Shown here in pieces: positions 37,245 to 46,793 of a DNA stretch of 64,000 nucleotides (positions are counted from its first letter, which is position 1; every line of letters starts with the position of its first letter). This DNA is from Crocinitomicaceae bacterium (lineage in GTDB: Bacteria > Bacteroidota > Bacteroidia > Flavobacteriales_D > Crocinitomicaceae). The position numbers and the translations under genes are program-made. A model generated the notes under the pieces. It saw only the letters and a program-made list of their open reading frames with translations, was not told the origin of the DNA and made no database searches. The stretch lies in the NCBI GenBank assembly GCA_018402525.1, contig JAGYIR010000011.1, positions 682,001-746,000 of the forward strand, in the 5' to 3' direction.

Positions 37245-38253
37245 ATGATTCTGAATAACGTCCCTTTAAAAGAGTACAACACCTTTGGTATTCAAGCCAT
37301 TGCTTCGAGATTTGCCCATTTTTCATCTATTGAAGAATTAAGAGAATTATTGAGCAAACGTGGTAATGATAAACTATTGGTACTCGGCGGTGGGAGCAAT
37401 ATATTATTCACTAAAGATGTGGAGGGACTAGTTATTCGCAACGAGATAAAAGGATTTGAAATAGTAGAGGAAGATGCCGATGCTGTGCATGTAAAAGCAG
37501 GTGCTGGAGAAGTGTGGCATGAGTTTGTTTTGAAATGCATCGAAATGAACTTTTGGTGGAATAGAAAATTTATCCTTGATCCCAGGGAGCGTTGGAGCCA
37601 GCCCAATGCAAAACATAGGTGCTTACGGTGTAGAAATAAAAGACGTGTTTGAATCACTCGAAGCGTATGAGATCGCTAAAGGAGAATTGAAAATATTCTC
37701 TCATGCTGATTGCAAATTTGGTTACCGAGAAAGTGTTTTTAAACGCGAGTTGAAAGATCAATACATCATCGTTTCTGTGACATTTCGATTGTCTAAAAAT
37801 CATCAAATTAACTCCAGTTACGGCATTATTGAAGAAGAGTTAAAAAAGAATTCGATTACAAATCCAACGATAAAAGACATTAGTAATGCCGTCATTGCAA
37901 TTCGTTCGAGTAAACTTCCGAACCCAAAAGAAATTGGAAATGCAGGGAGTTTTTTCAAAAATCCAGTGGTAGATCTGTCCGTTTTGGAGGAAATTCAAGC
38001 AAACTATGAAAATGTACCGAATTATCCAGCCGGAGAAAACAAAGTTAAATTAGCCGCAGGATGGTTGATTGAAAAGGCAGGATGGAAAGGGAAAACGTTC
38101 TCAACGTATGGGGTACATAAGAATCAAGCACTCGTTTTAGTGAACTATAATAACACAAAAGGAAGTGATATTTTAGCGCTTTCTGATCAAATTATCGCTG
38201 ATATTGAAAAAAAATTCAATGTTACATTGGAAAAAGAAGTAAATATTATCTAA
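37245..38253 (+). CDS. murB: UDP-N-acetylmuramate dehydrogenase MurB, one reading-frame break
   Basis: The joined protein of about 335 residues is MurB, the FAD enzyme that reduces UDP-GlcNAc-enolpyruvate to UDP-MurNAc for peptidoglycan. Landmarks are LKEYNTFGIQA near 8-18, LVLGGGSNILFTKD (FAD site), LIPGSVGASPMQNIGAYGVEI, KFGYRESVFK and GNAGSFFKNPVV with the serine/glutamate active-site region, ending AAGWLIEKAGWKGK and HKNQALVLVNY. It has the longer type I form. The frame breaks at the run TTTT at 37551-37554: removing one T restores NFGGIENLSLIPGSVG. A non-functional gene is unlikely since MurB is essential. Confidence 0.93.
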
Positions 38254-38393
38254 ATATTTAATTGTCAGCTAAATCGATTAAGTAAGGGCTAAACCAAGAT
38301 TTCAATAGGCGACATTTAACATTTTAACACACTTTTAGCAACTTTTCTCACAAAAAATACGTCCTATTAGTAACTAAATATTACTATAATATG

Positions 38394-38401
38394 TAATTTT
38401 G
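38394..38401 (+). promoter_or_regulatory. Putative -7 box (TAATTTTG) for the secreted-protein pair
   Basis: TAATTTTG lies 70 bases upstream of the ATG at 38471, in an AT-rich 217-base gap after murB. No TTG box at 19-21 bases, so support is partial. Confidence 0.35.
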
Positions 38402-38470
38402 GGGTACATTTAATTATTGACAGTTAATTAATGAGATGATTTAAGGTACTAATATTTAATACCACTAATT

Positions 38471-38857
38471 ATGAAAAAACATTTACTACTAGCTTTTGGA
38501 TTGTTCGCCATAATCGGATTTTCCAATGGACAAGACATCACAGAGCGCAAAGCTTTACCTGAAAATAGTCTAAACTCAGTCAAGCCAGAAAAACTGGACA
38601 TGGAAAGTGTCACGGCTATTCCTTGCAATCAAATGACGCTAAGGTATAAAAAAGACTATGAGTTAGTTGATGAATCTTTGCTTGATAGCGATAGCACTTT
38701 TTTAGAAAACATCCCCCAACACACAGGTTACTTTATGCGACAGGATTCTGAAGATTTTATCATAGAATACCGAGGGATGAATGTTCTCCTGTATTCTCGA
38801 AAAAGAATGCATGCGAATGGCTACAATGTGAATTATGAATCTTGCATTAAACAATAA
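38471..38857 (+). CDS. Small secreted protein of unknown function
   Basis: The 128-residue protein begins with a signal peptide (MKKHLLLAFGLFAIIGFSNG, cleavage about residue 20) and then a mature region of about 105 residues with two cysteines (near 51 and 125). No lipobox, no T9SS domain, and no family I recognise. It is five bases upstream of the large secreted protein gene in the same direction, so both are probably expressed together. Confidence 0.75.
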   Translation: MKKHLLLAFGLFAIIGFSNGQDITERKALPENSLNSVKPEKLDMESVTAIPCNQMTLRYKKDYELVDESLLDSDSTFLENIPQHTGYFMRQDSEDFIIEYRGMNVLLYSRKRMHANGYNVNYESCIKQ

Positions 38858-38862
38858 TTATT

Positions 38863-40758
38863 ATGAGGACGATACTTTTTATATGTTTTTTTGTCGGTTC
38901 ACTTACTGCAAAATCGCAGTGTGACAACTTTCCAGACTATTTTGGAGCAACTTCAGCTCCAGGAGCAGGTGCTACAAATACATTCAGTACCTGTAATTGG
39001 ATGGGAGAAAACTCAGAATTGTCAGGAGTAGTTGCCGGAACACAATATACCTTTACAAATTCTGGAGGTGGCTGTGTAACATTGTTAACCACTGGAGGTG
39101 CCTTAATAGCATTTGGTAATTCACCCTTCGTTTGGACAGCAACTGTTTCAGGTAATATAGAAGTTGCATGGAATACGAGTTGTGCAGGTTGTGGTACTAC
39201 CAGCGGGCCCTGTTTAACTACAACAGTGAGCAACAACTCCCCACCACCTACCCCTGCTGACTACACACACCCTACTGCAGGAATTCAAGGTGAATATGTT
39301 GGCGCATGTCTAGTCTCAGATTGCGGTCCATTTACCTACGCAGATGATGGTGATCTCAGTGGTAACTATTCAAACAACGTCGCAACTTACAGAGTATTCT
39401 GTCCGTCTTTAGCCGGAAACTGTATGAGAGTTACATTTAACTCCTTTTCAATTGAAAATGGTTGGGATGACCTAATGATTATTAACGGGCCTACTCAGTT
39501 GAGCGGCGTTTTTACAGGTGCTCCTACGACAGCTTCTGGTCATGCAGCACCACTTCAAAATAGTTTGACGGGTAATTTAAATGGTGTAACACCTTTTTCT
39601 TTTCAATCGACAGATGACAGTGGCTGCTTGGGATTCTTCTTTATTTCTGACGGCTCAGGAGTTGGCCCTGGCTGGAGCGCAACTCTCCAATGCGTGCCAT
39701 GCGCTGGAGGCCCAAATGGAACAGACAACAATGATTGCGTGACAATGACGCCACTTTGTTCTGCAGCACCTATAAACACAAACTCTACTGGACCTGGAAT
39801 TGTAGCCGAAGGCTGTACAGGAGCAACCTGTCCTGCTGGTGGAGAAAATCATAGTAACTGGTATACATTTACTGCGCAAACATCTGGAACTTTGAATGTA
39901 GTTGTAACACCAGTTAATCCTGCTGATGATTACGATATCGCTATTTATGGTCCTAACGTTACCTGTGCGGCATTGGGCCCCGCCCTTCGTTGCACAGATT
40001 CAGGCGAACCAGGGACCACAGGAGCAGCTCCTCCTGGAGTTACTCCTACTCAAGATGTAACTGGAAATCCTCCTTTTGTATCACCTTTAAATGTGATCGC
40101 TGGTGAATCATACATCTTGGTAGTTGACAAATGGAGTCCTGCTTTGGCAGCCGGTTACACCCTATCATTTGGCGGAACTGCTTCATTAGATTGTACCATT
40201 TTACCAATTGAGTTAACAGATTTCAATGCGGTTTACCAGCCAGATTTAGATGTTGTTGACGTATATTGGACGACAGCTTCTGAATATAACAGCGACTATT
40301 TCCATGTAGAGAAATCAACAGATGGTGTAAACTTTGAAGTGATTGGACGTGTGGAAGCTGTTGAAAATAGCACTACGGAGACTAATTACATTACAATTGA
40401 CAATGAACCAAACTTAGGGGTGAACTACTACCGTTTGAATCAATTTGATCAAGATGGCTCGTCAAAGTATTCTGAAGTCCGTGCAGTGAACATTTTGGAC
40501 AATGAATACGATATGCTATCTGTGTTCCCTAATCCAACAACTGGAATTACAGAGGTTATCTTCAACTCTTATTCAAAAGGTGAAGCACTGTTGGCTGTGA
40601 CCTCTTACGATGGTTCAACGATTGTAAATACACCTATTGAAGCGAAAAAAGGTGGAAATCGTTTTGATTTAGATTTGAGCGGACAAGCGCGTGGCATGTA
40701 CATCATTACCATCACTACAAAAGATAAAGTTTACAAAACGAAAGTTGTAAAAGAATAA
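38863..40758 (+). CDS. Secreted T9SS substrate with CUB-like domain
   Basis: The 631-residue protein starts with a signal peptide (about 1-18). Residues 20-130 are cysteine-rich; residues 155-275 (GPFTYADDGDLSGNY ... NGWDDLMIINGP ... FFISDGSGVGPGW) look like a CUB domain as in secreted flavobacterial proteins; residues 290-430 resemble a pre-peptidase C-terminal (PPC) beta-sandwich (NWYTFTAQTSGTLNVVV; YDIAIYGP). The final 85 residues (SVFPNPTTGITEVIFNS ... YKTKVVKE) are a type A T9SS sorting domain. No protease motif is visible. The protein is probably exported to the cell surface; its ligand is unknown. A bidirectional terminator follows. Confidence 0.88.
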   Translation: MRTILFICFFVGSLTAKSQCDNFPDYFGATSAPGAGATNTFSTCNWMGENSELSGVVAGTQYTFTNSGGGCVTLLTTGGALIAFGNSPFVWTATVSGNIEVAWNTSCAGCGTTSGPCLTTTVSNNSPPPTPADYTHPTAGIQGEYVGACLVSDCGPFTYADDGDLSGNYSNNVATYRVFCPSLAGNCMRVTFNSFSIENGWDDLMIINGPTQLSGVFTGAPTTASGHAAPLQNSLTGNLNGVTPFSFQSTDDSGCLGFFFISDGSGVGPGWSATLQCVPCAGGPNGTDNNDCVTMTPLCSAAPINTNSTGPGIVAEGCTGATCPAGGENHSNWYTFTAQTSGTLNVVVTPVNPADDYDIAIYGPNVTCAALGPALRCTDSGEPGTTGAAPPGVTPTQDVTGNPPFVSPLNVIAGESYILVVDKWSPALAAGYTLSFGGTASLDCTILPIELTDFNAVYQPDLDVVDVYWTTASEYNSDYFHVEKSTDGVNFEVIGRVEAVENSTTETNYITIDNEPNLGVNYYRLNQFDQDGSSKYSEVRAVNILDNEYDMLSVFPNPTTGITEVIFNSYSKGEALLAVTSYDGSTIVNTPIEAKKGGNRFDLDLSGQARGMYIITITTKDKVYKTKVVKE

Positions 40759-40777
40759 TTTATATTCACCAAAATTT

Positions 40778-40812
40778 AAAAAGGCGAACATTTAATCATG
40801 CTCGCCTTTTTT
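40778..40812. terminator. Bidirectional terminator between the secreted-protein gene and the DEAD-box gene
   Basis: AAAAAGGCGA (40778-40787) pairs with TCGCCTTTTT (40802-40811). The genes on both sides converge here and each side of the stem ends in an A/T run, so it can stop transcription in both directions. Confidence 0.85.
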
Positions 40813-40816
40813 AGTT

Positions 40817-42043
40817 CTACCATTCAGTATCGGTTCCTTTGAATTTATTCTCTTCTTCAATTAACTTCTTCCAGTTGTAACTACCATCGTCTGAATCGTT
40901 CAAAATCTCGTAGTATTCACCTTGCGACAAGTCGTAGCGATCGATCCTATCTCCTGTATATTCCTCAATTGCCAATAGCAACTCCCTTTCTGATTCACTG
41001 CAAAACGATAAAGCCTGCCCTCGATTTTTTCCTCGCCCAGTTCTACCGCAGCGGTGGACGTAATTCTCAGGATTATCCGGGAGATCATAATTGATCACAC
41101 AATCTACCGAAGGAATATCAATACCGCGACAAGCAACATCCGTTGTAATCAAAATCTTGTTCTCACCTGTTCTAAATCGCTCCAAAATCGCAAAACGCTC
41201 CTTTTGATCAATCCCACCGTGCAAGGCTTCAGACGATATTGCAACACGCTCCATTGCTGCTACAATTCGTTCCACTCGTACTTTCGTCCGAGCAAATACA
41301 ACCATTTTCTTCTCTTCGTTCTCCTTAATGATGTTCTCAAGGAAAAAACGCTTATCATCCATTTCCACATCAAGAATCGTGTGCGTAATGGTTTTAGCGA
41401 CTGGATTCTTCGGTGAAATTTGAATTCGAATTGCGTTCTTTACAACATCGTATGCCAATGATTTTATCTTCTTGGAGATTGTCGCCGAGAAAAATAAGGT
41501 CTGTCTTTTAGTCGGAATAAAACGCATAACGTCTTGAATGTCTTTTGCAAAGCCCATATCCAGCATTAAGTCGGCTTCATCCAAGACAAGAAATTCAACA
41601 TTGTCAAGTACAATTGCCTTCTGTGAAATCAAATCAAACATCCGACCCGGTGTCGTCACCAAAATATCAATGCCATTGTCCAATGTTCGAATCTGCTGCT
41701 CTTGCTCTACTCCACCAAAAAGTCCGAACGTTTTGACATTGGTTTTCTTTCCAATATCTTGATACACTTTCGCAATTTGCTTCGCAAGTTCTCGCGTTGG
41801 CACCATGACCAAACAGCGGATTCCACTCTTCTTGTATTTATTCTTATTTCTGTAAATTCTATCCAAGGTTGGAATGGCGAATGCCGCTGTTTTTCCAGTT
41901 CCCGTTTGAGCAATTGCCATTACATCTTCACCGTCGAGAATGTGTTTAATTGCTTTGAATTGAATATCTGTAGGTTTGTTAAATCCCAAATCATTCAACT
42001 GCTGCTTGATTTCATCTGCTATGTTATAATCTGAGAACTTCAT
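40817..42043 (-). CDS. DEAD-box ATP-dependent RNA helicase
   Basis: The 408-residue protein has all core helicase motifs: PTDIQFKAI (Q motif), AQTGTGKT (I, near 43-50), VPTRELA (Ia), TPGRMFD (Ib), VLDEADLMLDMG (II), FFSATIS (III), HGGIDQKER, TTDVACRGIDIP and HRCGRTGR (IV-VI). It closes with a short acidic tail. It is of the RhlE/CshA type and likely unwinds structured mRNA or rRNA during cold adaptation or ribosome assembly; the precise subgroup is uncertain because the C-terminal extension is only about 30 residues. Confidence 0.93.
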   Translation of the reverse strand: MKFSDYNIADEIKQQLNDLGFNKPTDIQFKAIKHILDGEDVMAIAQTGTGKTAAFAIPTLDRIYRNKNKYKKSGIRCLVMVPTRELAKQIAKVYQDIGKKTNVKTFGLFGGVEQEQQIRTLDNGIDILVTTPGRMFDLISQKAIVLDNVEFLVLDEADLMLDMGFAKDIQDVMRFIPTKRQTLFFSATISKKIKSLAYDVVKNAIRIQISPKNPVAKTITHTILDVEMDDKRFFLENIIKENEEKKMVVFARTKVRVERIVAAMERVAISSEALHGGIDQKERFAILERFRTGENKILITTDVACRGIDIPSVDCVINYDLPDNPENYVHRCGRTGRGKNRGQALSFCSESERELLLAIEEYTGDRIDRYDLSQGEYYEILNDSDDGSYNWKKLIEEENKFKGTDTEW

Positions 42044-42062
42044 AGAACTAATTTACAAAGAA

Positions 42063-42099
42063 AAACCGTCCCGTTCAACTGAGGTGTACGGGACGGTTT
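42063..42099 (-). terminator. Rho-independent terminator after the zinc-ribbon gene
   Basis: A 12-bp stem (AAACCGTCCCGT at 42063-42074, ACGGGACGGTTT at 42088-42099) with a 13-base loop, followed on the minus strand by TTTTTCTTTG. It lies 23 bases after the stop codon at 42122. Confidence 0.85.
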
Positions 42100-42121
42100 A
42101 AAAAAATGGATTGTATTATTT

Positions 42122-42875
42122 TTAATTTTCTGAAACTTCTTCAGGCATCAATACACGACCGCAGTGCTCACAAACGATTACTTTACGTTTCGTTTGAATG
42201 TCCAATTGTCGTTGAGGTGGAATCTTATTAAAACAACCACCGCAAGAATTACGTTGCACGCGAACAACTGCTAAGCCATTCACTGCACTTTCTCTCAATC
42301 GTGTGTATGCACTTGCCAATCGCTCGTCCAATTTCTTAAACGCTGCTTCTGATTTCTTAACAAGTTTTTCTTCTTGCGCTTGTGTTTCCGCTACAATTTC
42401 ATCAAGCTCAGCTTTTTTAGAAGCTAAATCCTCTGCTCTGAATGCTCTCTTCTCTTTGGCTTCATCCAAGACTTCCTTTTTATGTGCAATCTTTGCTTTT
42501 GCCTCCTTCGTTCTCTTTTCATTCAATTTAATTTCCAATTCCTGGAATTCAATTTCTTTGGAAATAGACTCAAACTCTCTGTTATTTCTAACGTTATTTT
42601 GTTGCTCCTTATATTTAGCGATTGCTACTTCAGCATCCTTCGTTCCGTTCTTTCGATCAGAAATATCAAGTTCCAACTCTTTAATTTCTTCTTGCATTTT
42701 TTCAATGCGCAAATCTAATCCTGCAACCTCATCTTCCAAGTCTTGTACTTCCAAAGGCAACTCTCCTCGTACAGTTTTGATTCTATCAATCTCAGAATCA
42801 ATCAATTGCAAGTTCGAAAAGATTGTCTAACTTTTCAGCTACCGATCCTTCTTTTTTAGTTGCCGTTTTTGCCAT
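42122..42875 (-). CDS. C4-type zinc-ribbon, coiled-coil protein, one reading-frame break
   Basis: From ATG 42875 (MAKTATKKEGSVAEKLDNLFEL) the joined protein has about 250 residues. Most of it (about 25-200) is a long coiled coil (LEDEVAGLDLRIEKMQEEIKEL ...). The C-terminus has a zinc ribbon: CGGCFNKIPPQ and CEHCGRVL. It is the partner gene of Nif3 in most Bacteroidetes, and may bind nucleic acid. The frame breaks at 42809, where one extra base (C on the plus strand) interrupts FELQLIDSEIDR; the longest intact frame starts after it at 42811. Function unknown. Confidence 0.87.
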
Positions 42876-42876
42876 G

Positions 42877-43974
42877 CTAAAAATATTTTATTGGGTTTGT
42901 ATTTACCTTTGTTAAATGAACGGCAAATTTAGTGAATTTTTTTATCAAAATACGTTCTAATCTGTTCGAAGTGTATTGTTCACTCTCAAAATGACCAATA
43001 TCGGCAACAACCAATTCTTTATCTGCATCAAAAAATTCGTGGTACTTAACATCTGAAGTGATAAAAACATCAGCTCCTCTTCGCTTGGCAGTTTCAATTA
43101 AAAAGCTTCCAGAACCACCGCAAACTGCGACATTCTTCACTGGTTTCCCCTTTAGTTCGGTATGCCGAATGACGCCACATTTAAAGGTCTCTTTGATAAA
43201 CTCAAGAAAAGTAGCTTCCTCCATTTCATTTTCAAGCTGACCTATCAATCCAGAACCTTCGTAATTGTTTTCGTTTTTAATTGGATAAAGTTCATAAGCG
43301 ACTTCTTCATAGGGATGTGCGTTTTTCATCGCAGCAACGATTGCACCTAAATTATGGTTCGAACACAGTACCTCTAGTCTATTTTCGCGCTCTTTGGATA
43401 ACTGATTTGCTTTGCCAACAAATGGTTGTGCGGATGAATTGGGTAAAAACGTTCCTTCGCCCTCCAGCGAGAAACTGCAATTCGAATAGTTGCCAATCTC
43501 TCCTGCTCCAGCCCCAAACAGCGCATTTCGAACAGCCTCGGTGTGATCAACAGGGACAAAGCAAGTCAATTTCGTTAAAACGCCTGATTTCGGAGCCAAA
43601 ACTTGACGGTTTTTCAAATTCAAACGCTCCGCAATTTCATCATTCACTCCAAATCGATAATTATCGAAATTTGTGTGAATCGCATAAATCGCGACATTGT
43701 TTTTTATTGCCTTTAAAACCGTTCTTTCAACATAATCTCGCCCAGTCAACGATTTTAAACCTTTGAAAACAATTGGATGATGCGCAATAATCAACTCGCA
43801 GCCATTTTCAATTGCCTCATCAACTGTTGCTTCTATGCAGTCAAGGCTAATTAGTACATTCGTAACATCTTGATTTCTATCACCGACAATCAACCCGGAA
43901 TTATCATACACCTCTTGACTAGAAAGCGGTGCAAGTGACTCTAAGTATTGTGTAATCTCCTTTAATTTTACCAT
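42877..43974 (-). CDS. Nif3-like dinuclear metal-center protein
   Basis: The 365-residue protein has the Nif3/YqfO fold: YDNSGLIVGDRNQDV near 24, ELIIAHHPIVFKGLKSLTGRDYVER with metal-binding histidines near 65, and GGSGSFLIETAKRRGADVFITSDVKYHEF plus DIGHFESEQYT at the C-terminal half, which supply the remaining ligands. A PII-like domain is inserted in the middle (about 130-235; NAHPYEEVAYELYPI). It is often called GTP cyclohydrolase I type 2, but the activity is not well established. Its stop is one base before the zinc-ribbon gene, so both are co-transcribed, probably from the barrel-protein promoter upstream. Confidence 0.9.
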   Translation of the reverse strand: MVKLKEITQYLESLAPLSSQEVYDNSGLIVGDRNQDVTNVLISLDCIEATVDEAIENGCELIIAHHPIVFKGLKSLTGRDYVERTVLKAIKNNVAIYAIHTNFDNYRFGVNDEIAERLNLKNRQVLAPKSGVLTKLTCFVPVDHTEAVRNALFGAGAGEIGNYSNCSFSLEGEGTFLPNSSAQPFVGKANQLSKERENRLEVLCSNHNLGAIVAAMKNAHPYEEVAYELYPIKNENNYEGSGLIGQLENEMEEATFLEFIKETFKCGVIRHTELKGKPVKNVAVCGGSGSFLIETAKRRGADVFITSDVKYHEFFDADKELVVADIGHFESEQYTSNRLERILIKKFTKFAVHLTKVNTNPIKYF

Positions 43975-43980
43975 GTTTCT

Positions 43981-44751
43981 TTAAAAATCAAAAACCAGCC
44001 CTATATTCCCGCCAAATGCCGTTGCATAATGCTTGTATCCATCATTCTTTGAATAGCTAGAATTAAGTTGCATTCTATACTCGGGAACGACTTGTAATCC
44101 CCATCGATCAGCTATTTTGAATTGAACGCCCAATGAAAGCGTTGCACTCAATGCGAAATTATTAAACCCTGATGTGGCCTTCACGATTTCAGATTCGTTG
44201 GTTCCGTTGCTCGTCGTCCAATCTTGTTCTTGCTTATACCTCATAAACATCTGTGGTGTAATACCCACTCCGGCAAGTAGTTTAACACCATCGCCATAGG
44301 TATACAGTAGCTTAACAGGAATTGAAATATAAGAATAAGTAGTGCGATAACTGAACATCGTATCTACATCCTCAAATGAATAACGTTCGCCATTTTGTAC
44401 GAGCGCAAGTCCAGCTTCCAACAACACATTTTTATGCAATGAAGCTCTAAAACCTAATCCAAAAGACCAGTTGTTTGATGGTGTCTCATTCGCCCTTTCT
44501 CCTAACTGCTCAGCAAAGAGCCCATCATTTTCAATCAGTCTTCTCGTAGTATACGACCAATTCGTATTAAAGTAAATTGAAGTGGCACCCGAAGTACTCG
44601 TATTTTTCTCCTTTTTTTCCTTTTCAGCCTTTCTCTCCTTGTCCTCTGTTTTAGTTGTTTCTTTCGTGATTTCAATTTGGGATTGAACGGAAGATACATT
44701 CAGTAACAAACAAACTACTACAGCCAATTTAAGTATCTCATTTCCTCTCAT
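43981..44751 (-). CDS. Outer-membrane beta-barrel protein
   Basis: The 256-residue protein has a signal peptide (about 1-24, ending SSVQS) and a very charged linker (KETTKTEDKERKAEKEKKEKNT, about 29-50). The rest has alternating hydrophobic residues and Gly/Tyr-rich strands (SIYFNTNWSY; WSFGLGFRASLHKNVLLEAGLAL; FALSATLSLGVQFKIADRWGL), and it ends in GNIGLVFDF, with a terminal phenylalanine typical of BAM-inserted barrels. It resembles the PorT-like/OmpA-like small barrels of flavobacteria. It is divergent from the LTA-synthase-like gene and lies upstream of Nif3. Substrate unknown. Confidence 0.82.
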   Translation of the reverse strand: MRGNEILKLAVVVCLLLNVSSVQSQIEITKETTKTEDKERKAEKEKKEKNTSTSGATSIYFNTNWSYTTRRLIENDGLFAEQLGERANETPSNNWSFGLGFRASLHKNVLLEAGLALVQNGERYSFEDVDTMFSYRTTYSYISIPVKLLYTYGDGVKLLAGVGITPQMFMRYKQEQDWTTSNGTNESEIVKATSGFNNFALSATLSLGVQFKIADRWGLQVVPEYRMQLNSSYSKNDGYKHYATAFGGNIGLVFDF

Positions 44752-44782
44752 GTTCTAACGATTTTAGTGTGCAACACGACAT

Positions 44783-44814
44783 CAAAAGTAAAAATAACCT
44801 TTGTACAGGTTCAA
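44783..44814 (-). promoter_or_regulatory. Promoter of the barrel-protein gene
   Basis: Minus-strand TTG (44812-44814), 21 bases, TACTTTTG (44783-44790), 31 bases before the ATG at 44751. Both boxes and spacing match the Bacteroidetes pattern. Confidence 0.55.
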
Positions 44815-44851
44815 TTTACACAAAGAAATTCATTTAGATATGAATAATTCA

Positions 44852-44859
44852 TACTTTTG
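44852..44859 (+). promoter_or_regulatory. Putative -7 box (TACTTTTG) six bases before the LTA-synthase-like gene
   Basis: TACTTTTG-attctg-ATG(44866). Exact -7 consensus, no clear TTG box upstream. A transcript would have almost no 5' leader. Confidence 0.4.
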
Positions 44860-44865
44860 ATTCTG

Positions 44866-46793
44866 ATGAAACGCATTTACTCCAAACTTCCGATTCACGT
44901 TACAACGCTTTTAAAGCGATTAATGATTTCTGTATTTTTGTTGTACGTTACACGACTGATTTTTTTAGGCTTCAATGCAGGCGTTTTTCCAAATTTGGTA
45001 GTTACTGACTTCTTCGTAGCACTCTGGTTTGATTTGATCACCGTTTCATTGTTTTACCTGCCGTATTATATATTTTTCTTATTGCCAATTCCAATTCGAG
45101 GGTACAAAATGCATCGTGCTTTATCTAAAATAACCTTCCATTTTATCAATGCACTTCTCATTGCATTTAACCTTTTGGACATTGAGTACTTTAAATACAC
45201 GAGCAAACGCTCAACTTCAGATTTATTCACAGTTCTTGGCGCGGGAAACGATTTCAGCCAACTTGTTAGTTCATTCCTGAAAGACGCTTGGTTTTTACTC
45301 GCAATTTTTGCAGTCCTACTGTTCGTTTCAGAATTTCTATACCGAAAAACACAAGTCGATTTTGAAACGTTTAAGACTAAACCGAAAGGGTTTTATCGAA
45401 GTAATTTTGTTGCGATGGTGGTAACGATTGCAGTATTAGTAATCGTTGCGCGTGGTGGTCTTGGACTTCGGCCAACAGGAATTATTGAAGCCTCAAAATA
45501 CTCCAAGGGAGAAAACACAGCCTTTGTGCTCACCACACCATTCACCATTCTAAAAACCCTTGATCAAAGCAGTCTTGAAAAAGTAGATTACTTTCCAGAA
45601 GATAAGGTGATCCAGTATTTCAACCCTGTTAAAAAGAGCAAACCCCAGCATATACTGCCGTCAAAAACCAACGTAGTGATCATCAATGCTGGAAAGTTTC
45701 GGACTTGAATTCATTGGAACTTACAACGACGGAAAGGGATACACGCCTTTTTTAGATTCGCTAATAGAACAGTCGCTATCCTTCAATTACGCATTTGCGA
45801 ACGGAAAAAAATCCATTGAGGCGGTTCCAGCGACAATTGCATCTATTCCTACGCTTGATGGAAAGTCCATACATATCCTCACCTTATGGAGATAATCAAA
45901 TCAATAGTCTTCCAAGTATTCTAGGAAAGTTCGGTTATGAATCGGCCTTTTTTCATGGTGCGACAAATGGCTCTATGCGTTTCGATGCTTTTGCGGCACA
46001 AGCTGGATTTGATCACTATTTTGGGCGTTTCGAATACAACAATGACGCCCATTTTGATAAGACTTGGGGAATTTTGGATGAGTATTTTAATCCATGGACA
46101 GCTCGTAAATTAAACGAATTACACCAACCGTTTTTCGCAACCTTATTCACCCTTTCTTCACATCACCCCTACTTTATACCGGAGCACATGAAGGATAAGG
46201 TAAAAAGAGGTCCACAACCCATTTGTGCCTCTATCAATTATGGGGATTATGCCTTACAGGCGTTTTTTAAAGAAGCGGAGAAACAACCGTGGTACAACAA
46301 TACCCTCTTTATCGTTTTGGCAGACCATACACCTGCAACGAAAACCGCATTGTACAACACACGGACGCAGATGTATCGCATCCCTATGCTGTTTTTTGAT
46401 CCATCGGGTCAATTAAAGCGTGAAAAATCAGATGAAATTTTCCAACAATTGGATATTTTACCTACAATTTTAGATCTTCTGAACATTGAAACAGATTTTT
46501 ATGCATTTGGAAACTCACACTACGATGAAACTGAAAAAGAAGCAGTTACATACATTGAAGGAAGCTACTACTACTTTAAAAATCGGTTCATGATGACCTT
46601 TACGAACGAAAGGGCACGAAATTTGTATGATTTCAGCGTTATGAACACGGTAAATGCTGATTCTTTAGCATCCCATAAAGCGGAGGTTAAAGAAAATGAA
46701 AAAAGATTAAAAGCATTGATTCAACAGTACAACCGTGATCTGATTATGAATCAAACGACAGTAAATGAAAAAAAGAATTCGCTTCATCATTAA
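44866..46793 (+). CDS. LTA-synthase-like membrane sulfatase, two reading-frame breaks
   Basis: The joined protein of about 641 residues has five N-terminal transmembrane helices (about 1-190) followed by an extracytoplasmic sulfatase/phosphoglycerol transferase domain: VVIIMLESFGLEF, YTPFLDSL, NGKKSIEAVPATIASIPTLMESPYISSPYGDN (the Ser in KKS is the probable nucleophile, where LtaS has Thr), TLSSHHPY and VLADHTPAT (metal ligands). It probably moves phosphoglycerol or phosphoethanolamine from a phospholipid to an envelope glycan. Breaks lie at about 45685 (one extra A) and 45857 (one extra G); removing them restores continuous homology. Start ATG 44866 is preferred to TTG 44857. It overlaps the diacylglycerol kinase gene. 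Confidence 0.88.

Noticed and set aside
44866-46793. LTA synthase as evidence of a Gram-positive organism
   Set aside because: The window contains lipid A genes, outer-membrane barrels and T9SS proteins, so it is a Gram-negative Bacteroidetes; LTA-synthase-like sulfatases occur there with other acceptors.
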